Part shown: piece after piece, positions 1-11,690 of the stretch
How positions within the stretch are numbered: position 1 is the stretch's first letter
Layout of the letters: each line of letters begins with the position of its first letter
Origin: Nematostella vectensis
Taxonomy: Eukaryota; Cnidaria; Anthozoa; Actiniaria; Edwardsiidae
Assembly: GCF_932526225.1 (NCBI RefSeq)
Contig: NC_064048.1
Span: forward strand, 6,060,627-6,124,626
Direction of reading: 5' to 3'
Length of the DNA stretch: 64,000 nucleotides
Made by a program: the position numbers and the translations under genes
Notes under the pieces: model-generated
Seen by the model: only the letters and a program-made list of their open reading frames with translations
Told to the model about the DNA's origin: nothing
Databases searched by the model: none

Positions 1-148
1 GTACACAGGGGGGTGCGCAGGGTGCTCCCCTACCCACCCCACCCTTGGCAGCCAAAAAGTCGGTGATTTCTTGTTAAGGAATCTTCAGATACTTATACTT
101 TTTTAATATGATACCTATCAATGCGCAACCCCCACAGCTAATCCTGGG
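1..148. repeat. Small inverted-repeat element, family A copy 1
   Basis: The left side reads GGGGGGTGCGCA and the right side reads ATGATACCTATCAATGCGCA followed by CCCC, so the two ends are inverted versions of one motif. The middle carries AAGGAATCTTCAGATACT, the reverse complement of a segment found at about 3.05 kb. Two more copies of the end motif (TGCGCAGTCATAGGTATCAT) lie near 3.0 and 57.89 kb. This is a non-autonomous, non-coding element. The left end may be cut by the window edge. Confidence 0.55.
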
Positions 149-611
149 AACACGGCGCCTGGTCGTCATGCTGTTGCTAATCTGTGTTGAAACTTGTTAC
201 TAGAATTCCATTATCAATCAATGGTTCTCGTTTTTATAGATGATCTAAAAAAAAGCCTGGAGAGAGCGAACGGGAAACCTGTGATAATGTAAAAAGATTC
301 AAGATTGCGCCAAGCAAAAAACGTATATTCCAGGGGTAATTCCATATGGGGTAAAAGCGAAATATCAGTATTTAAGAGATATTGAGGTCAAGGATGTATA
401 TGGTACCGGTATCCCTGAATCAGAAAATTAGAATCTCTTGTAAAAGTAAGCTTCCTGAATGATAAAAAGATCAGGCCGTAGACGAGTTGCCCTAAGCCAT
501 TCGCAGGGTTTTGATATTAAGCCTCCGTTAGAATAACTCAGCATTTGTTTCTTTCGCCGATATCTCTATAGCCTGCGAGCCGGCTCTCCTGTGTGTTTTC
601 GGGGTAATGAT
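149..611. other. No recognisable feature
   Basis: AT-rich sequence with no open frame, RNA gene or repeat that I recognise. Confidence 0.5.
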
Positions 612-698
612 CGTTTTCGGGGTTTTGGGAATCCTGTGGCGAGCAACAAATAGAGAGCTTTTTTGCTCGCCACAGGAATCCCGAAACCCCGAAAACCG
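612..698. repeat. Imperfect hairpin with GTTTTCGGGGTTT arms
   Basis: Arms at 612-646 and 663-698 are inverted copies around a 16-base loop, with a few mismatches and one gap. The shared core is CCTGTGGCGAGCAA flanked by TTTTCGGGG. The same TTTTCGGGGTTTT word sits in the arms of the palindrome at 13.9 kb, so the two may be related foldback elements. I see no target-site duplication. A 74-codon minus frame across it is a by-product of the hairpin. Confidence 0.6.
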
Positions 699-2984
699 AA
701 ACATACGATATAACCCACTGACCGCTTTTGCCCTCTGGTAATAAGGCGAAGGTATTTTTTTAGATAATTATTTTCTAGAATCATTAACAAACTAACGCTC
801 GATGATACTAAGAATTAGAACCGGAACTTAGAAGGTTCTTGTCCGAGTTTCTGCTTTTCAAATACCGACAAGGAATATTGGATATGGTGTTATTTGTCTC
901 CAGTTGGTAATTGATTGACTGATCTCAATTACTGGTAGTTTGTTCATAATAGAATTTTGCTTCTAGCACTTTCTTTTCGAAGATTAATATATGGACGAGG
1001 ATTACATATAGTCCGGATTCTTTTTACTTGCCTAGATATTCTGCAAACCATACTAGTTATAAAATGTGTTAACAAAAAGACTTACAACTTGTTTTCTATA
1101 ACGGGACGTACGGATTGACGTGTTAAAAACAAAATCAAAAAAAACAATAAACTAGCTTTCTACAAGTATACATTAAGGCCAATATATTCACGAAAGAAGA
1201 AAGCTGAGAAGAAGATTAGGAAGTGGAGACGTTAGACATTCATTGTGTTTGGAAATCAAACGCGTAGGAGGTGTTAATTTCTCCCTTTCTCCGCTTACGT
1301 CTCCTTTTCTGTGATTTACACGTTGTGCCTCTGCTTTTCTTGTCCGTCCCTGCATCATTAACTAGAAGCGTAAAGCCGGTGGAAGGGACTTAAAGGCGTG
1401 ACAACGGGGGACAACTCATGGGAACGAGACCGAAAAAATAATTTTGCGATCATCTCTAAAATAAATACCTAGACCATCGATAATTTCTAGCGGAAAAGGG
1501 CGAATCTGATTAGGTTCAAGTCGTCTACGTCTTTGTTCTTGGTAGACTTTTAAACTTGAAGTTTTACATCGTCGTAGTTTGTTGGAGAATAAAAATACAG
1601 TAGTATCCTATTTCACTTACCACCATCACCATCACAACTACCCCCCAACCACTACCCAACCACTACCATCACCACCATCCCCTTTGAGACAGCCCTCCCT
1701 TCTTAAGAAGATTAATTTACAAAACACTAACTAAAAACATACAGTCTTTTTATGGGCGTGTACTACGGAGGGACTTACTAGTTATCAGAGTTTTTTGGGT
1801 TGCTTAGTGCCGCTTAGACAAGAATAAATTAATCATATTATAACGTAATAATCTAAAACGCCCCTGACTCCAGTATTTTCTTTTATCATCATTATTTATT
1901 TTTTAACACTGAGAACATACTTTGGAAAATTTGTGGGAGAGACTTAGAACAACAGGCAACGGCTTATTTTTGCAAGTACTTTGAAAATTCGTAGGTCTTT
2001 GCTACTCCAAAACGGAACTGATTTGTAAAATCGTTAAAATCTGTGAATGTAATTATTCATCTACATTTCTGAGAAAAGCATAAGATGATGTTTCCTAAAG
2101 GCTATTTTGGTTGATGGTTCCCTTTTTTGTAATATATATAACGCCAATCATAAAACGATGAATCAGCTTGTGCATTTCGTTTTTTTCTATTCTTTCTTTT
2201 TTCTTTTTCTTTTTTTTTTTTTGTCAAGAGCTTTTGGGATTTTTATACCTTACTTACGTTGACGTTTTTGTCAAATCCTGTTTCATCGATTCAACCACTA
2301 TTCAGATAGCATCATCAACAGAGAGAGACAGAGAGAGACAGAGAGACAGAGAGAGAAGGAAATGCCTGCCATTGGTGTTTGTGTTAAATGGGATTCATAA
2401 CAGAATTAGAAAGGTTTATAAGTCCATTTAATTGATATCGCGGTTCCTTTACTGTACTCACATCATTGAGAGAACGGCCCAAAATAAACTTCCAATTGGT
2501 CTGCATTTGCGCTAGGCCGCTAATTTCTATAACGTTGTTTTAGCTTTGGGCAAGTATGTAATTAAAAAAAAACAAACCAATTAACCAGAATTGCTTGCAT
2601 TTAAATGAAGTCAGGTTTGTTCAAGTAATCTCAATTTACACCCAGAAGTGCGTGCCAGATTCGGTAATATTTTGTACATCTTACATTTATGTAATTATTT
2701 TAAAAAAAATAACCTAATCTTGTTTGATCTTTTTTATATAATTTTTGCTTAGATTTGATCATTATCATTCTATTAACTTTATAGATAAGAAACAAAAGGG
2801 AGAAAAGAGCCAGTAAAAAACTATGGATGTATACTATAAAAACGGCAGTTTTCAATATTATGGGAAACTCTCGCCGTCAATTTCCAAAAAGCATAATCGC
2901 CTTCTGGCTTCTTTCATTTTGAATCCTCAGTAAGAAGTGTTTTTATTGACCAGCACTGACATTTCAAACGACATGTCAGGCGCG
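699..2984. other. Gene-free stretch with low-complexity patches
   Basis: No credible coding exon. It holds an ACC/ATC-rich patch (about 1618-1682), a T-rich run (about 2180-2222) and a short GAGACA-type microsatellite (about 2317-2357). The rest is unremarkable AT-rich sequence. Confidence 0.5.
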
Positions 2985-3075
2985 TACACGTGATTGGCTG
3001 GGGGAGGGGTGCGCAGTCATAGGTATCATATGGAAAAAGCATAGTTTTTGAAGATTCCTTAGAAATGACCCATTT
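2985..3075. repeat. Family A repeat, copy 2
   Basis: GATTGGCTGGGGGAGGGG is followed by TGCGCAGTCATAGGTATCAT and then GAAGATTCCTTAGAAATGAC. These blocks match, in order, the sequence at 57.85-57.92 kb and, inverted, the element at 1-148. It is truncated relative to copy 1. Confidence 0.55.
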
Positions 3076-3434
3076 CCCCGCGAAGGGGAAATTCCCCTTT
3101 CCATCCCCATTACCCTTTCTTGAGATAAAAAACAGAAGCAATCGGTTCTCTTTGTTTTAGAATAAAAAGGATAAGTAAACCGGCTCTTATCCCCATCAAC
3201 CAACCTCCACCTCCTTCAAAATATAGAATTCTCAATCAAATCCTGCTCAGAGTAAATCTGTTTAGGGCCAGCAAATTTCAAACATAATGGGGAAAATGTA
3301 CCTCTTTTCGAGGCTTGGGGGAAATAATTGCGGATTAATTTATTTCTAAAAGCAGAAATATATATAAAAATACAGACTTCAAAATAGTTAGGCAGTTCCA
3401 CATAAAAAGTATGGGTTATAATACAGTGCCGTAT

Positions 3435-3465
3435 CAGGGGTGTTCCACCCCCTGCTATGGCCCTG
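3435..3465 (-). repeat. hAT-like MITE end (CAGGGCCATAGCAGGGGG)
   Basis: On the minus strand this reads CAGGGCCATAGCAGGGGGTG, matching the ends at 32843-32872 and about 45.60 kb. CAGGGxCxxAGCxxGG-type ends are typical of hAT-derived MITEs in many invertebrates. Only one end is evident. Confidence 0.4.
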
Positions 3466-3560
3466 TAATATTAAGATAAAGTAGGCCTAGAAGGCGTTTC
3501 AGTATTTCCTCATTGCGAGCCACCTTTTATGGAACCGCTAGCTTGGGGTCCCTATTAGTT

Positions 3561-3740
3561 TACTGGTCGTGTAAAGAATTTTTTATTAAATGAGAATCGA
3601 TCTATTTCGAGCGAATATTCTGGTCGCATATAGATTTTTTTATTAACTGGGAATCGATCTATTTCAAGTGAATATTCTGGCAACATATAGAATTTTGAAT
3701 TTAAAGGGGATATCGATCTATTTCAAGCGGGTTTTTTTTA
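3561..3740. repeat. Tandem repeat, about 57-bp unit, three copies
   Basis: Three diverged copies each carry ATCGATCTATTTC followed by AAGCG or similar and, in two of them, GAATATTCTGG. Copies differ at several positions and by small indels. No coding potential. Confidence 0.65.
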
Positions 3741-3809
3741 AAGTTGTTACTATCCTAATCTTAAGACTTTAAGTTTTTTTTCTAAGCAACAGGCACGCGA
3801 TTTTTTGAA

Positions 3810-4019
3810 CATCTGAGTGAGAAAAATATGTATATTTATCAAAAACAGCTTCCAAAAGAAGCCCAATTTACTCACCTAAAAAACGAGATACGAGGAAAAG
3901 AAGCCAACAACTGCAAAGAGGGAAGAATAAATTTTGTTTTTAATTTAATTTTAAAGAATAAAATAAAAGAAAAAATATGTCTCTCTTTCCTATATTCATG
4001 TATTTTTCTCACTCAGATG
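3810..4019. repeat. 210-bp MITE with perfect 19-bp terminal inverted repeats
   Basis: The left end CATCTGAGTGAGAAAAATA (3810-3828) is exactly reversed at 4001-4019. The interior is A-rich and non-coding. A 100-codon frame from 3828 crosses the right end and is probably chance. I could not find a convincing target-site duplication. Confidence 0.7.
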
Positions 4020-5260
4020 TACCAAAAAGGCGCGCGCGCATGCATTGCCGATCTCCATATGAGCGTTCATGCCTGTGATCCCAGCATGCTGTGCGCTTAT
4101 CAACTAATCCCAACCCCACGCGCAGCGTAAGAATGTCCAATAAGAGCAAGCAAACTCAGAAAAAAAATAACGTAAGTGCAATTTGGAGAATCTACTGCTC
4201 AGGGTATATTGTGTGCATTGCCTAGCGAAGCCAACCCATCGCCACTAAGTCGGCATATCTGCCGGCTTGCTTTAAAAAGCAGGAAAAGTTTTAAGTTCAA
4301 GCAAGGGGATGCTCCCAACTAATATTTTCATCGGAGAGTTGTCTTTGATCTCACTAAGAACGCCATTTGTTGATTGTTTGCTATTCACTGGATTAGTAAT
4401 TAACAATAGGCCATCAGGAAATGGGAGATTGAAAAGACCTCTAATGGATTTGTTTTCGAAAACTAATCATCAATTCATAAGCATTCTGAAGATGTCCACA
4501 TACAGTTGAGTAAGACTAGCACAGTTATAGGGAAAACATGTGTGATTATTTCGTCCTATCTTTAAGAAGAGAATAAAGCAAGTTATGTAACATGGCAAAA
4601 AAGCGATGAGACATGTAGCATAGTGTCTCCCGAAGAAGAGGGGCGACAACGTACACCTCTCATTGATAATGACTTGTGTATAATTTCCTCTAGGTTTTTC
4701 TCATTAGCATTAGATACAAATTGTGATGAATGATTCAAAATGACCCTTTCAAAAAAGTTAACCCCTAACTTAAAACGCTAGAAATGGACCTCAAAATTCT
4801 TAGCTGTTAAGTCTTCATACGACTACGATAATAGCAAAATCTATTTTTCTATTCTGAACAAAAAATGTAACAAATTGTTGGGCTTGTTATCTAAAACGAT
4901 TAGGATTATATATTATGATGATACACATGATTAAATACAAACAGACCAAATAGTCGTGTTCGTGAACCAGAAGGTGTATGATATGATGATATTTATGATG
5001 ATAATGACAATTACACCCTTTTATATTAGCCCATCGCAAACGTTTTCCTTGCATTAACACTTACCCAGTTCTATAGCAGGCCCACTATGTTCCCCAGCAG
5101 ACTTTGCCATCGAACATCACATAATAAATCCTCAAATGAAGTTCGCTTTTTACAGTACCTAAGAATACCGGAAGCTTGTTAAACAAAGCTAAACCAATAG
5201 AAAATTGATCATCATTTCTATAGGTCTCGGATCCTATAAAAAGGCTGTCATTAGATAAGT
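4020..5260. other. No recognisable feature
   Basis: Contains a short GC-rich patch (4030-4130, GCGCGCGCATGC) and otherwise AT-rich sequence. I see no gene or clear repeat. Confidence 0.45.
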
Positions 5261-5790
5261 TCATAATGGATTGGAGTTAAGACAAACGCCGCCAATGCAC
5301 AGTAAGTGCATCATCACAGAAGACTTATCATTAGAGTTCTCATTGAACACGTTCATAATGGACAGGCAAACACCGCCTTTGAACAGGACGCGTAGAGACC
5401 GTGAACGTGCGACTTTTGTTCGTCGGAGCTCACTGATCCCAGAACTGTTTTTGGTGGAGTTTATGCGTCCCATTTCAGAAAGAGTCCTCACGCAAAGTGT
5501 CTTTCGCGTGAATAGCTGGTAGGGGCAGACTCGCACAGAACGCGTAGAAACTTCTCGTTTTCGTGAGACTTTTGTTCGCCCAAGCCAGCAGATCTCAGAA
5601 CTATTTTTGGTGGCGTTTATGTCCCATTTCTTACAGATAAACCTCATCCAAAGTGTCTTTTGCTTGCGTAGCAGGCGCAAGGGCGTGTCTAGACGCGCAC
5701 AGGACACGTACAAATTCCTTGTTTTCGTGAGACTTTTGCTCGCCCAAGATAGCAGATCTCAGAACTATTTTTGGTAAAGACTATGCTTCA
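5261..5790. repeat. Diverged tandem repeats, about 100 and 150-165 bp units
   Basis: Two short copies around GTTCATAATGGA (about 5260 and 5350) are followed by copies starting at 5385, 5537 and 5701 that share ACGCGTAGA, TTTTCGTGAGACTTTTG, CAGATCTCAGAACTATTTTT and AAAGTGTCTTT. Overlapping open frames on both strands (83 and 150 codons) come from the repeats and show no domain. Confidence 0.65.
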
Positions 5791-7077
5791 TATCAGGCAG
5801 ACATGACGGAAAAACCTGGAAAACGCGCAATTCCAGATAGAGAGAGTAGACACAATTTCTTCAGTGGCTATAGGTTCCTTGTATTACGGACTAATTTTTA
5901 AAACAAAAATAACGTGAGGATGAAGTGCACATAACCAGATTTTGGCTTTTTAAGATAAGTTTTCCTTGATCATCATTGCCCTGTGTATCAGCTCAGGGAC
6001 GAAAAGCTCAAATTTAAATGACACTACAAAAAGTCGCATCAGTTTAGAAAAAGTCGCACTTGATATTTTGTTTGTTATAAGTTACTAAGTACTCAGAGAA
6101 ATTCTCCGCCTTATTCGATGTGAAATGGGCTTATTTAAAGCGTCACGTCATGTTTTCCCGTCATGTCTATCAGGCATATTCTCACGGAAAGTGTCATCAC
6201 GTTTGCATAGCAAGTGCAGGAAAGTGTCAGTGCAGGAAAGTGTCTAGAGAAGCACCTAGGGTGGTGTCCAGAGAACTAATTCACTGACCAAAAATCAAAC
6301 AAGTTCAAAACTAGAACCACCTAGGAAACCTTTTCGATCCAGATATCTACCAACGAAGGAGTCAACCGGAGTCAAGCTCTTCTCGTCACATAAGCAAGTT
6401 AAAACTACGGTAACCAATTGTTCAAATCGGCAGTTTTAGCTCTGGTGAAAGTCACTAGAACTATCTAGAAACTTATATTCTAAATAACTACCAACAAAGG
6501 GGTGAACCTAAGTCAAACTCATCTCTTCACATGGTCGAATCCGCCCCCCCCCCCTCCCCCACCCCTCTAGACACCCATGCCCGCCAAAAAGTTTGTTATT
6601 TCATATTGAAGGACCGTCGAAAATTATCATTTTCACCTATGGTATCTCTGACAACTCACCCCCTTTCGACCAATCCTTGCTCGTGCCTGCATAGAACGTG
6701 CGTCCATGTGTTGAATAAGCTTACCGTTCACGCATCCACCGTAACAAAGATTATATTGATTTCGGTCCAAAATAGTATCGGCATAAAAAAGAATCCGATG
6801 AGTGTTTTTTTTTTTTTTTTTTTCATTTCTTTTGTCTTACTGCGGACTGAAGTCTACCATTCACACTTTTTAGGAAACGGGGGATAGGATACTGTACTTA
6901 AGATCGTTTTAGAGAAAAAAATATTTTTTTTAATTACTAATCCAGCTAATAGTCCCAGTCCCCCTCTTCTTCCCCCTAACCTATATCAATCAATGGCTGT
7001 CTTTTTTTCTTAATGGACTAAAAGAGCCTGGGGTGAGCGCGCGTAAGACCTGTTAGGGACTAAGCTCCATTTCCAAG
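5791..7077. other. Gene-free stretch with C and T tracts
   Basis: Includes a C-rich tract at about 6544-6568 followed by CGCCAAAAAGT, resembling a MITE end, and a T19-type run near 6805. The 118-codon frame across these tracts has no features of a protein. Confidence 0.45.
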
Positions 7078-7149
7078 ATGGCTGCCAGAAAAATCGTAGT
7101 AAACACGAATTCCTGCAAGTCTACGTGGAAATTCTCGACAAAGCTCTAG
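7078..7149 (+). other. Short ATGGCTGCC frame in YY1-like context, possible first exon
   Basis: CCAAGATGGCTGCC combines a YY1-like motif with a good start context. The frame runs 23 codons (MAARKIVVNTNSCK...) to a stop at 7147-7149. No clear splice donor precedes the stop. It could be a promoter-associated start, a short peptide, or chance. Confidence 0.2.
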
Positions 7150-7271
7150 AGCGATATAAAGGCGAAAAATGATTGAAGCGGACTCCCAAATATAGTATGT
7201 AATGTGTTATAGGGAAATGACCGAACGAGCTAGGAAAACGACAGTTTTTAAAACAAGATTGACTGATATGC

Positions 7272-7291
7272 GGGGGGGGGGGGGGGGGGGG
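7272..7291 (+). repeat. Poly-G run, 20 bases
   Basis: An unbroken G run followed by GAGAGGGGG. Glycine and proline frames on the two strands are artefacts of it. Confidence 0.9.
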
Positions 7292-7854
7292 AGAGGGGGA
7301 TACGCCTGCCACCACTACCCATCTTTGATGATTTGTTCACTCAAGCTATGTGACATTTTCAAATTAAGCCATCACGACGATGATAAGCAAATTACAACTA
7401 ATGATAACATTTTTTTCTAAAAAAAACTTTTTTTCAAATAACCCATTTTAATTTATTAAAACCCTAGATGCCGATGTCCCACCGGATCCAAGTACGAAAG
7501 GATCAGGGCTACCTAAACATCTAAACTTGTTGGATTTTATTTTATCCTTTTTATCACATCCTTTGTTAAATTGTTCCTTCATTTGCTTTCTCATCTTATC
7601 CTAATCGCTGTCACGGCCTTTTTGAAACGTTGTTACTTCCTCGTTATAATTAAGCAATTTTACTTATACAGCCTCGGCACTCTCACCGCATGACAATCCC
7701 TACCCAGCTATCTTATCTAAATTTTCTATTTCAAGTTATCTCGCCGACTTTTGAGATACTCAAGCAATATACCGACGCTTGTGCTTTTCCGAGATCATAG
7801 TGCTCAACCAAATACTCGAAATTTCATCAATGATGCATAGCTTAACCTTTATTC

Positions 7855-8120
7855 ATTCGAGTTTTCTATGAGTCAATAAAAAGTGGCGCATAGAAAACGA
7901 GAACAAGTAAATGTCTAATTGTATTAGTATAAATCCACTCTCACACTGACTTCGAAAAAAACTACTATTTTTAAAAATTCTCAGTAATAAATAACCGCTG
8001 TTGGCGCAAAAAAAAAGGCTTTTTCGCTAATCTATGGCTTAATAGATAGTGAGTACGGGAGTCAATTTGCGGGAGTCAAATTGCGAGATTCGTGATAGTA
8101 TGTGAGTGGATTTATACTAA
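7855..8120. repeat. MITE, family B copy 1
   Basis: TTAGTATAAATCCACTC (7924-7940) is inverted exactly at 8104-8120. To the left sits a hairpin, GTTTTCTATGAGTCAATAAA paired with CATAGAAAACGA. The right end reads GATAGTATGTGAGTGGATTT and matches the copy ending at 15922. It holds no coding frame. Confidence 0.7.
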
Positions 8121-8819
8121 ATTTGGATAGATCTCGATTAAACACTGAACCTCCCAAAAATATTCAGAACAAATGACACTAGAAGCTTTTCGCGTATAAG
8201 TGGTGTCCCTGAGAGAGTCGACCAAAAATTAGTAAGCATTCCAAAAACACCAACCAAAACAAATTCATTTTTCGTATTCGGCAAACGACTGTTTAGGATG
8301 TTTAATTAAAAAAATCCTTAAAGGGCTTGAATATTTCTCTGTAGCTTTAATATAAGCGATGTTATAATCAAGAATTATTTGTGGATGAGCTCTTAGTGAT
8401 AGCCAGAATATCAATTTCTAGAAAAGTTGAATCAGGCGAGGCCAAAGGCCGAATACATTGATTAAAAAAACACTTTCGCGAAAACAAAATTTATTCCCTA
8501 TTTGACCAGAGACACCACTTCTGAAAATCATTTCTTTACGCCATGGCCCAATCAGCGACAAAACCTGTTGAAAATGATAAAAAGTAGTCGTACTCAAATA
8601 ATTTACAATGTGGGAACTTTTTATTACTCATATCCCCCTCTTCCCCATTCAAAGTTGCTGTCTAGGGCGTTAGTTAAAGAATCCAACATTGATTTGGGGG
8701 AGGGGGGGGGGGGTGGGAGGGGACGATATCAAAGTCTATGCTACATAATTTTGATTTTCTTCTGAAACTGCATTTTAGGCGTTAAAATTTTCAACAGTTT
8801 TGTCGCTGCTTGTAGCCTG
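8121..8819. other. No recognisable feature
   Basis: AT-rich sequence with a purine tract GGGGGAGGGGGGG near 8695-8715. The 87-codon frame from 8502 has no protein-like features. Confidence 0.4.
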
Positions 8820-9185
8820 CATTGAATAAAGTTATACAAGAAAATTAATGGCGAAGTCCTAAACCAATCGCCAAAAATCTTAAAAATGTTTGCGAGGTCC
8901 CATCCATCGCCATGCATGCAGTGAAAATATAAAAAAAATAATGGCGAGGTACCAACCCAGTCAACACAAAATTCAATGAAAATGTTTGAAAGGTCCCAAA
9001 CCATCGCCCTGCATGCAATAAAATTACAAGAAATTTAATGGCCAAGTCCCAAACTAGTCGCCAAACTTTATATTTAATGCAAATTTTGCGAGGTCCCAAG
9101 TCCCAAATTAGTCGGCCCACGTAAAATTTAAAGAAAATTCTGCAAGGTCCCAAATCGTCGCCTTACAGGCAATAAAATTATAAGA
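8820..9185. repeat. Degenerate tandem repeat, roughly 55-65 bp units
   Basis: About six diverged units contain variants of GCGAGGTCCCAAACCATCGCC, then a GCATGCAATAAAATTA-like spacer. The minus-strand frames (87 and 102 codons) repeat WDLANIF-like phrases only because the DNA repeats. Confidence 0.65.
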
Positions 9186-9240
9186 AAATTAATTAATTCA
9201 ACACATCGAAGGAAACGAGAAGAAACAAAGTCTAAAGTCA

Positions 9241-9280
9241 CCTGGACACTGCGAAGACGCCCTGGACACTGCGAAGACGC
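9241..9280. repeat. Perfect 20-bp tandem duplication
   Basis: CCTGGACACTGCGAAGACGC occurs twice back to back. The surrounding sequence is open for about 41 codons on the + strand, but nothing supports a gene. Confidence 0.8.
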
Positions 9281-9377
9281 AAGGAAGGAGACGTGAAGAG
9301 GATGAAGTTTATCTCGTAGTGGTATAGTGTGCTAGGAGCTACAGATGGGACCAACGCACGTATATCAAGAAAATTGT

Positions 9378-9610
9378 GCCAAAAGTTGTCGTTTTTGCCA
9401 AACGCGGTCACTTCCATATAAGGAAACTAATTATATTCCTTATTTGGAAAACCTGCACGATTCTTGTCATTTTTAGGGCTGCCGTACCGCAGGTGCTTCG
9501 CAAACTTTGTGAATTGTATTCAGAATACAAAAACAGTGGCTGTGACCATCTTTAGTCAATGAAGAAAGCCTCTGAAAAGAAACGAACATTCATATCGGTA
9601 CCAGACCCCT
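9378..9610. repeat. Dispersed repeat carrying paired CArG boxes, copy 1
   Basis: Homologous over about 230 bp to 57470-57705 (GCCAAAA, TTGTCGTTTTTG, CAAACGCGG, GCCGTACCGC, GGTGCTTCG). It contains CCATATAAGG (9414-9423) preceded by an ETS-like TTCC, and CCTTATTTGG (9438-9447). Both fit the serum-response-factor CArG consensus CC(A/T)6GG. No coding frame. The regulatory role is inferred from the motifs only. Confidence 0.65.
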
Positions 9611-9719
9611 AAAACTGCAACTGTTTCTTCATATGCAAAGAGGAGAAGCAAATGAGCAATACGGCATGCTATTCAACCATATGAATAATGTATTAGCATT
9701 CCAAATGTCTATAAGACAA

Positions 9720-10125
9720 GGGCACAAAACGGATCTGTTCCGCAAAATATCTTTTAAAAAAGAAAATATGTTTTACGGCCCGTTTTTTTTTTTGTTGTTG
9801 TTGTTGTTGTTTGTTTGTTTGTTTTTTGCTAGCTGGGAAGATGTTGGACCCCTCGATTGCAGGGGAAAAAAATTGTCCCGAATGGTTCTGCTGGCAAATT
9901 TGTGGAGTCGAACTAGTTGTTGATGGCTGGGAAAAACAAACCTAACCAATGCTGTCTAGGAAAAAAGCAACGGTCGCTTCTGGGAAATAGGCCAACATAT
10001 ATTTTTTCCCAGCAACTTTTAAAATGGATATTTTCGGCATCAGAATATATTCAAAGAACGAATTATGTCATTTTAACGTGTTTCGAGAAGGAGGGCTCGC
10101 TCGTTGTATGCCCTTGTATATAACA
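9720..10125 (+). repeat. Dispersed repeat, family C copy 1
   Basis: Matches 31180-31585 in opposite orientation. Shared blocks are TCTGTTCCGCAAAATATC, a GCTGGGAA...ATGTT segment, GAGTCGAACTA, TTTTTTCCCAGCAACTT or close variants, and ATTTTAACGTGT followed by CGGGAAGG-like sequence. A TTG/TTTG-rich tract at 9785-9830 is simple sequence. Frames of 60-96 codons are incidental. Confidence 0.6.
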
Positions 10126-10432
10126 ATGAACTTACTTATGAAAATACATTCTTTCTCAACTAAGAGTAAAAGAGTGAAGCTTATGTTGTGCGACTATTCT
10201 ACAACATTCTCATAAATAAATATTCTAGAAATCTTAGTTTGCTCACCGGATCTCAATATTGACCTTTTATCACCTTTTCACCTTTCATTCTGAATACTAA
10301 GTATGCACCTGCTAGTCATACAGGTCATGCGCAGTGTGACCTATGCCAAAACCAGTTTAGCGTTTACCTTAGATAACATTTACTTTACAGACATTTCGAA
10401 CAAGCCAAACGAATCCCTCAGCCTCATTATTC

Positions 10433-10906
10433 TGTAATATTTTATATAATCATTATTTCTAGTCAATTGATTGTTATTCTATCATCAACGGATTCTTACT
10501 ATAGTTATCCTCAATTGTGAAATTGTTCTGTTTCCTTAGATCAACATTTATTTGCAATTCTTGCATCACCTCTCTTAGAGCAGTCAAACCAGTTAGTACC
10601 GAATTATTAATTAGTCAGTATAAATAGGAGTTCACTGTAAAACATAGGCACTTGTAATAACGACAGCTTGCTGCGGAGGCTATCGAGTAAGTTATGTTGG
10701 CTTCGTGAAGACAATCCCTAGTCAAGGAAGAGGTCTAGTAAGGATTCCCTTCTATCAGCCTCGCCTTCTGAGAATCGTCTGATCGTTACCTCCTAGAACG
10801 AGCTTGAATACCTCCCTGCTCGATAAAAAGAGCTTGTCTTTACAATAAACGCTACTGTGAACCAGCAACCGTATTGTGCACTTTGAGCTAGTTCACCCCT
10901 GACAAC
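10433..10906 (+). mobile_element. Possible solo LTR
   Basis: Promoter-like order: TATAAATAG at 10619-10627, a GC-richer leader, AATAAA at about 10843-10848, then TTGTGCACTTTGAG and an end at CCTGACAACA. TGTAATATT at 10433 and ACAACA at 10906 would give TG...CA boundaries, but I find no matching target-site duplication and no recognisable primer-binding site or coding region downstream. It could instead be an ordinary promoter with a short transcript. Confidence 0.35.
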
Positions 10907-11309
10907 AATTAACAGGTGGCTGGCATGATGTGAGTGGCTGGCGCATTGGTGATGGTCTATGTGTGTAGTAAATATTGACCCACCCGCCCACCCTTTATTG
11001 CAGACCTGTTAGCATGGCATTGTATGGGTCCTCCCTAACGACCCAGCTCGTCAGTGGGCGGCACTATTCTATAAATTAATCACATGCTAATAGGATTTCA
11101 GAGAGGATAATAAACTAATCAATCCGGTGAGAATAAGCTAGGTTGAACAACGAGCTATAGGAATGTTTCACCCAAAAGTATGTCCAAAAAAATGTTTAAC
11201 AATCATTTCTTATTAGTGTTTGACTGGATGTATTTTCGCTCCTCCAGCGAGCTCTGTCTCTAACACATTCAAACGACGCACTTTGTAACCACCCGTCCTG
11301 TTAAATCAG
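10907..11309. other. No gene; short GTGGCTGGC direct repeats
   Basis: GTGGCTGGCATGATG and GTGGCTGGCGCATTG follow each other at 10916-10950. The rest is plain sequence. Confidence 0.4.
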
Positions 11310-11690
11310 AAGCTGGACACAAGTGGCGTCAACAAGAACGCAACACAAGTAAGACTTGATCAAACACGAGCGCAGCATAAGTGAGAATCGGTCAAACAAG
11401 AACGCAACACAAGTGAGACATGGTAAAACAACAGCGCAACACAAGTGAGAATCGGTCAAACTCGGGCGCAACACAGTGAGACCTGGTTAAACACGAGTGC
11501 ATCATGAGTCTTAGACAATCACCAGCGCAACACAAGTGAGAATCGGTCAAACACGGGCGCAACACGGTGAGACCTGGTTAAACACGAGCGCAACACAAGT
11601 GAGACATGGTAAAACACCAGCGCAACAAAAGTGATAATCGTTTAAACACGGGCGCAACACAAGTTAGAATCGGTGTGAAACACAAGCTCA
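11310..11690. repeat. Minisatellite, about 32-bp unit
   Basis: About a dozen units alternate between GCAACACAAGTGAGAATCGG and GCAACACAAGTGAGACATGG, each followed by TCAAACACGA-like or TAAAACACCA-like sequence. Copies are imperfect and some have lost bases. No protein-coding role is apparent. Confidence 0.75.

Noticed and set aside
9195-9330. 41-codon charged frame across the 20-bp duplication
   Set aside because: Too short, bounded by stops, with no splice sites, and overlapping simple duplication.
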